A stretch of DNA of 15,069 nt, taken from the NCBI GenBank assembly GCA_037442005.1, contig JBBIRA010000042.1:1-15069 (forward strand). Reading direction: 5' to 3'. A model generated the notes under the pieces. It saw only the letters and a program-made list of their open reading frames with translations, did no database searches and was not told where the DNA came from. This document shows, piece by piece, positions 14,025 through 15,069 of this stretch. The position numbers and the translations under genes are program-made. Position 1 is the stretch's first letter. Each line of letters begins with the position of its first letter. This stretch comes from Leptospirillum sp037442005 (GTDB lineage: Bacteria; Nitrospirota; Leptospirillia; Leptospirillales; Leptospirillaceae).

Positions 14025-15069
14025 TCAGACATCAAGTGGTTGCCGGTCAGGACGTCTTTGCGCCATCGCAGACACGAACGATCGGGCGTAGTCGGGATTG
14101 GAGGGAAGATAGAGATGGACATAGGATCCGGCGGTCTGCTGACGGATCAATCCCTCCTCCCCCTCATTCCGGATGAAGGCTTTTTGGGTTTCCTCATCTT
14201 CCCCTTCTCCCCGAACGAGGGAACTATAGTGGAAAAGATGACCCCGGACAAATCCGGTCGCATCAGAGAAGGGCCCCGACCCGTCATGCCGGACTTCCAC
14301 ATAACCGAGCCGCCGGAGTTTTTCTCCCATGGAAAAACGGTAGGGAAAGAGACCGACAAAGTCGGACGCCACCGCCTTGGCCCCTTCTGGTTCGAGCGGC
14401 CCCAGGGTCAGATACAGAAATCCCCCGCACTCCGCCAGAACCGGATAACCGCTTCGGGAATACTCCCGGATGGAGTCTTTCATTCCGGTATTGGCCGACA
14501 AGGCTTCCGCGAAAAGCTCCGGATAGCCGCCCCCCAGATACAGGCCATCAAGACCGGGGGGGAGAGCTTTGTCCGAAAGCGGCGAAAAGGGCACAAGACA
14601 GACCCCCAATTCCTTCAGAAGAAGCATGTTTTCCGGATAATAAAAACAAAAGGCATCATCGTAGGCTACGCCCAGACGCAGAGGCCGGGTGCCGCTTTTT
14701 TCCCTGCCTGTCTCTCCGGCCCAGAACGGAAGGGCCGGTTGAACCGGGCGGTCTTCCGCGGGGAGCTCCGGGGTCCTGAAATAAGAGGAAAGACGACTCC
14801 AGTCCCATCCGGGAACCACCTGACGGTCAAGAACCGGAATCAAGGCATCCATCGTACCGGACCGGGCAAGCTCTAAAGCTCCGACAAGGCCCAGCTTGCG
14901 CTCCGGAAGAGCCAGGCTGTTCAGGCGTGGAACTGTTCCGAGAAGAGGGGGAAGCCCTTCCTGCTCCAATGCGTTCCTCAGGATTTCTCCATGGCGGTCC
15001 GAACCGGTCAATGTTGCGATCACACCGATGAGGTGAAGATCCGGTGCATGCGCCATGACACCTTTGACC
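14025..15069 (-). CDS. cbiA: Cobyrinate a,c-diamide synthase (partial, N-terminus beyond right edge)
   Basis: This enzyme amidates the a and c side chains of the corrin ring with glutamine and ATP (CbiA on cobyrinate, CobB on hydrogenobyrinate; the sequence does not separate them). About 347 residues are seen. The end of the ATP-binding domain includes LIGVIATLTGSDRHGEILRNA and LGTVPRLNSLALPERKLGL. A class-I glutamine amidotransferase-like domain follows (from about residue 125, numbering from the Met at 15056). It has GLYLGGGYPELFAEAL, the nucleophile Cys210 in LAECGGFLYL, LGYVEVR, and the C-terminal YVHLYLPSNP with His314. That ending fits CbiA rather than cobyric acid synthase CbiP/CobQ. 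The Met at 15056 is internal: the frame stays open to the edge (GTC AAA GGT GTC), and the missing ~110-120 residues should hold the P-loop. It is the upstream partner of the cbiC fusion. Confidence 0.93.
   Translation of the reverse strand, partial: VKGVMAHAPDLHLIGVIATLTGSDRHGEILRNALEQEGLPPLLGTVPRLNSLALPERKLGLVGALELARSGTMDALIPVLDRQVVPGWDWSRLSSYFRTPELPAEDRPVQPALPFWAGETGREKSGTRPLRLGVAYDDAFCFYYPENMLLLKELGVCLVPFSPLSDKALPPGLDGLYLGGGYPELFAEALSANTGMKDSIREYSRSGYPVLAECGGFLYLTLGPLEPEGAKAVASDFVGLFPYRFSMGEKLRRLGYVEVRHDGSGPFSDATGFVRGHLFHYSSLVRGEGEDEETQKAFIRNEGEEGLIRQQTAGSYVHLYLPSNPDYARSFVSAMAQRRPDRQPLDV

Noticed and set aside
1..15069. CRISPR arrays, insertion sequences, phage genes or attachment sites, including integration at the tRNA
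   Set aside because: No spaced repeats, transposase, integrase or duplicated tRNA 3' end were seen. The window reads as conserved core genes.

Overview
The window comes from a diderm (Gram-negative-type) bacterium. Nearly all of it is a leftward-reading (- strand) outer-membrane biogenesis cluster. The right end holds a tRNA-Phe gene and the tail of a cobalamin (vitamin B12) operon. The mix of features (LpxI rather than LpxH, a Gfo/Idh oxidoreductase between lpxI and lpxB, BamA-Skp directly ahead of lpxD, roughly 55-57% GC, frequent TTG/GTG starts) would fit a Nitrospirota such as Leptospirillum or a deltaproteobacterial-type genome. That placement is an inference from gene order and style, not a match.

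Layout, right to left in the direction of transcription. (1) 15069-13006: the C-terminal part of cobyrinate a,c-diamide synthase (cbiA/cobB), then a precorrin-8X methylmutase (cbiC/cobH) that carries an extra N-terminal CbiX-like domain. (2) 12884-12959, + strand: tRNA-Phe(GAA) behind a near-consensus sigma70 promoter. It is divergent from bamA and convergent with the cob genes. (3) 12883-12543: a 341-bp intergenic region with the tRNA promoter, a candidate bamA promoter and several inverted repeats. (4) 12542-1: bamA, skp, lpxD, fabZ, lpxA, lpxI, Gfo/Idh oxidoreductase, lpxB, msbA, waaA and lpxK (cut by the left edge). Gaps between these genes are at most about 105 bp, and seven junctions overlap by 1-10 bases.

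How the genes work together. LpxA and LpxD put 3-hydroxyacyl chains on UDP-GlcNAc, and FabZ draws on the same hydroxyacyl-ACP pool for fatty acid elongation. LpxI removes UMP, LpxB joins two sugars, LpxK adds the 4'-phosphate, WaaA adds Kdo and MsbA flips the product across the inner membrane. BamA and the chaperone Skp insert outer-membrane beta-barrels. LpxC and the late acyltransferases are not in the window.

The main points for a second look are: the oxidoreductase in the lipid A operon (possible GnnA-like sugar oxidase, partner aminotransferase not seen); the CbiC fusion whose CbiX-like half lacks the expected metal-binding histidines; lpxB, whose ribosome-binding site points to a CTG start; an atypical BamA C-terminus; a Met/Pro-rich insert in Skp; and a heptamer (CCGGATC/GATCCGG) that recurs about ten times more often than expected but is absent from bamA.
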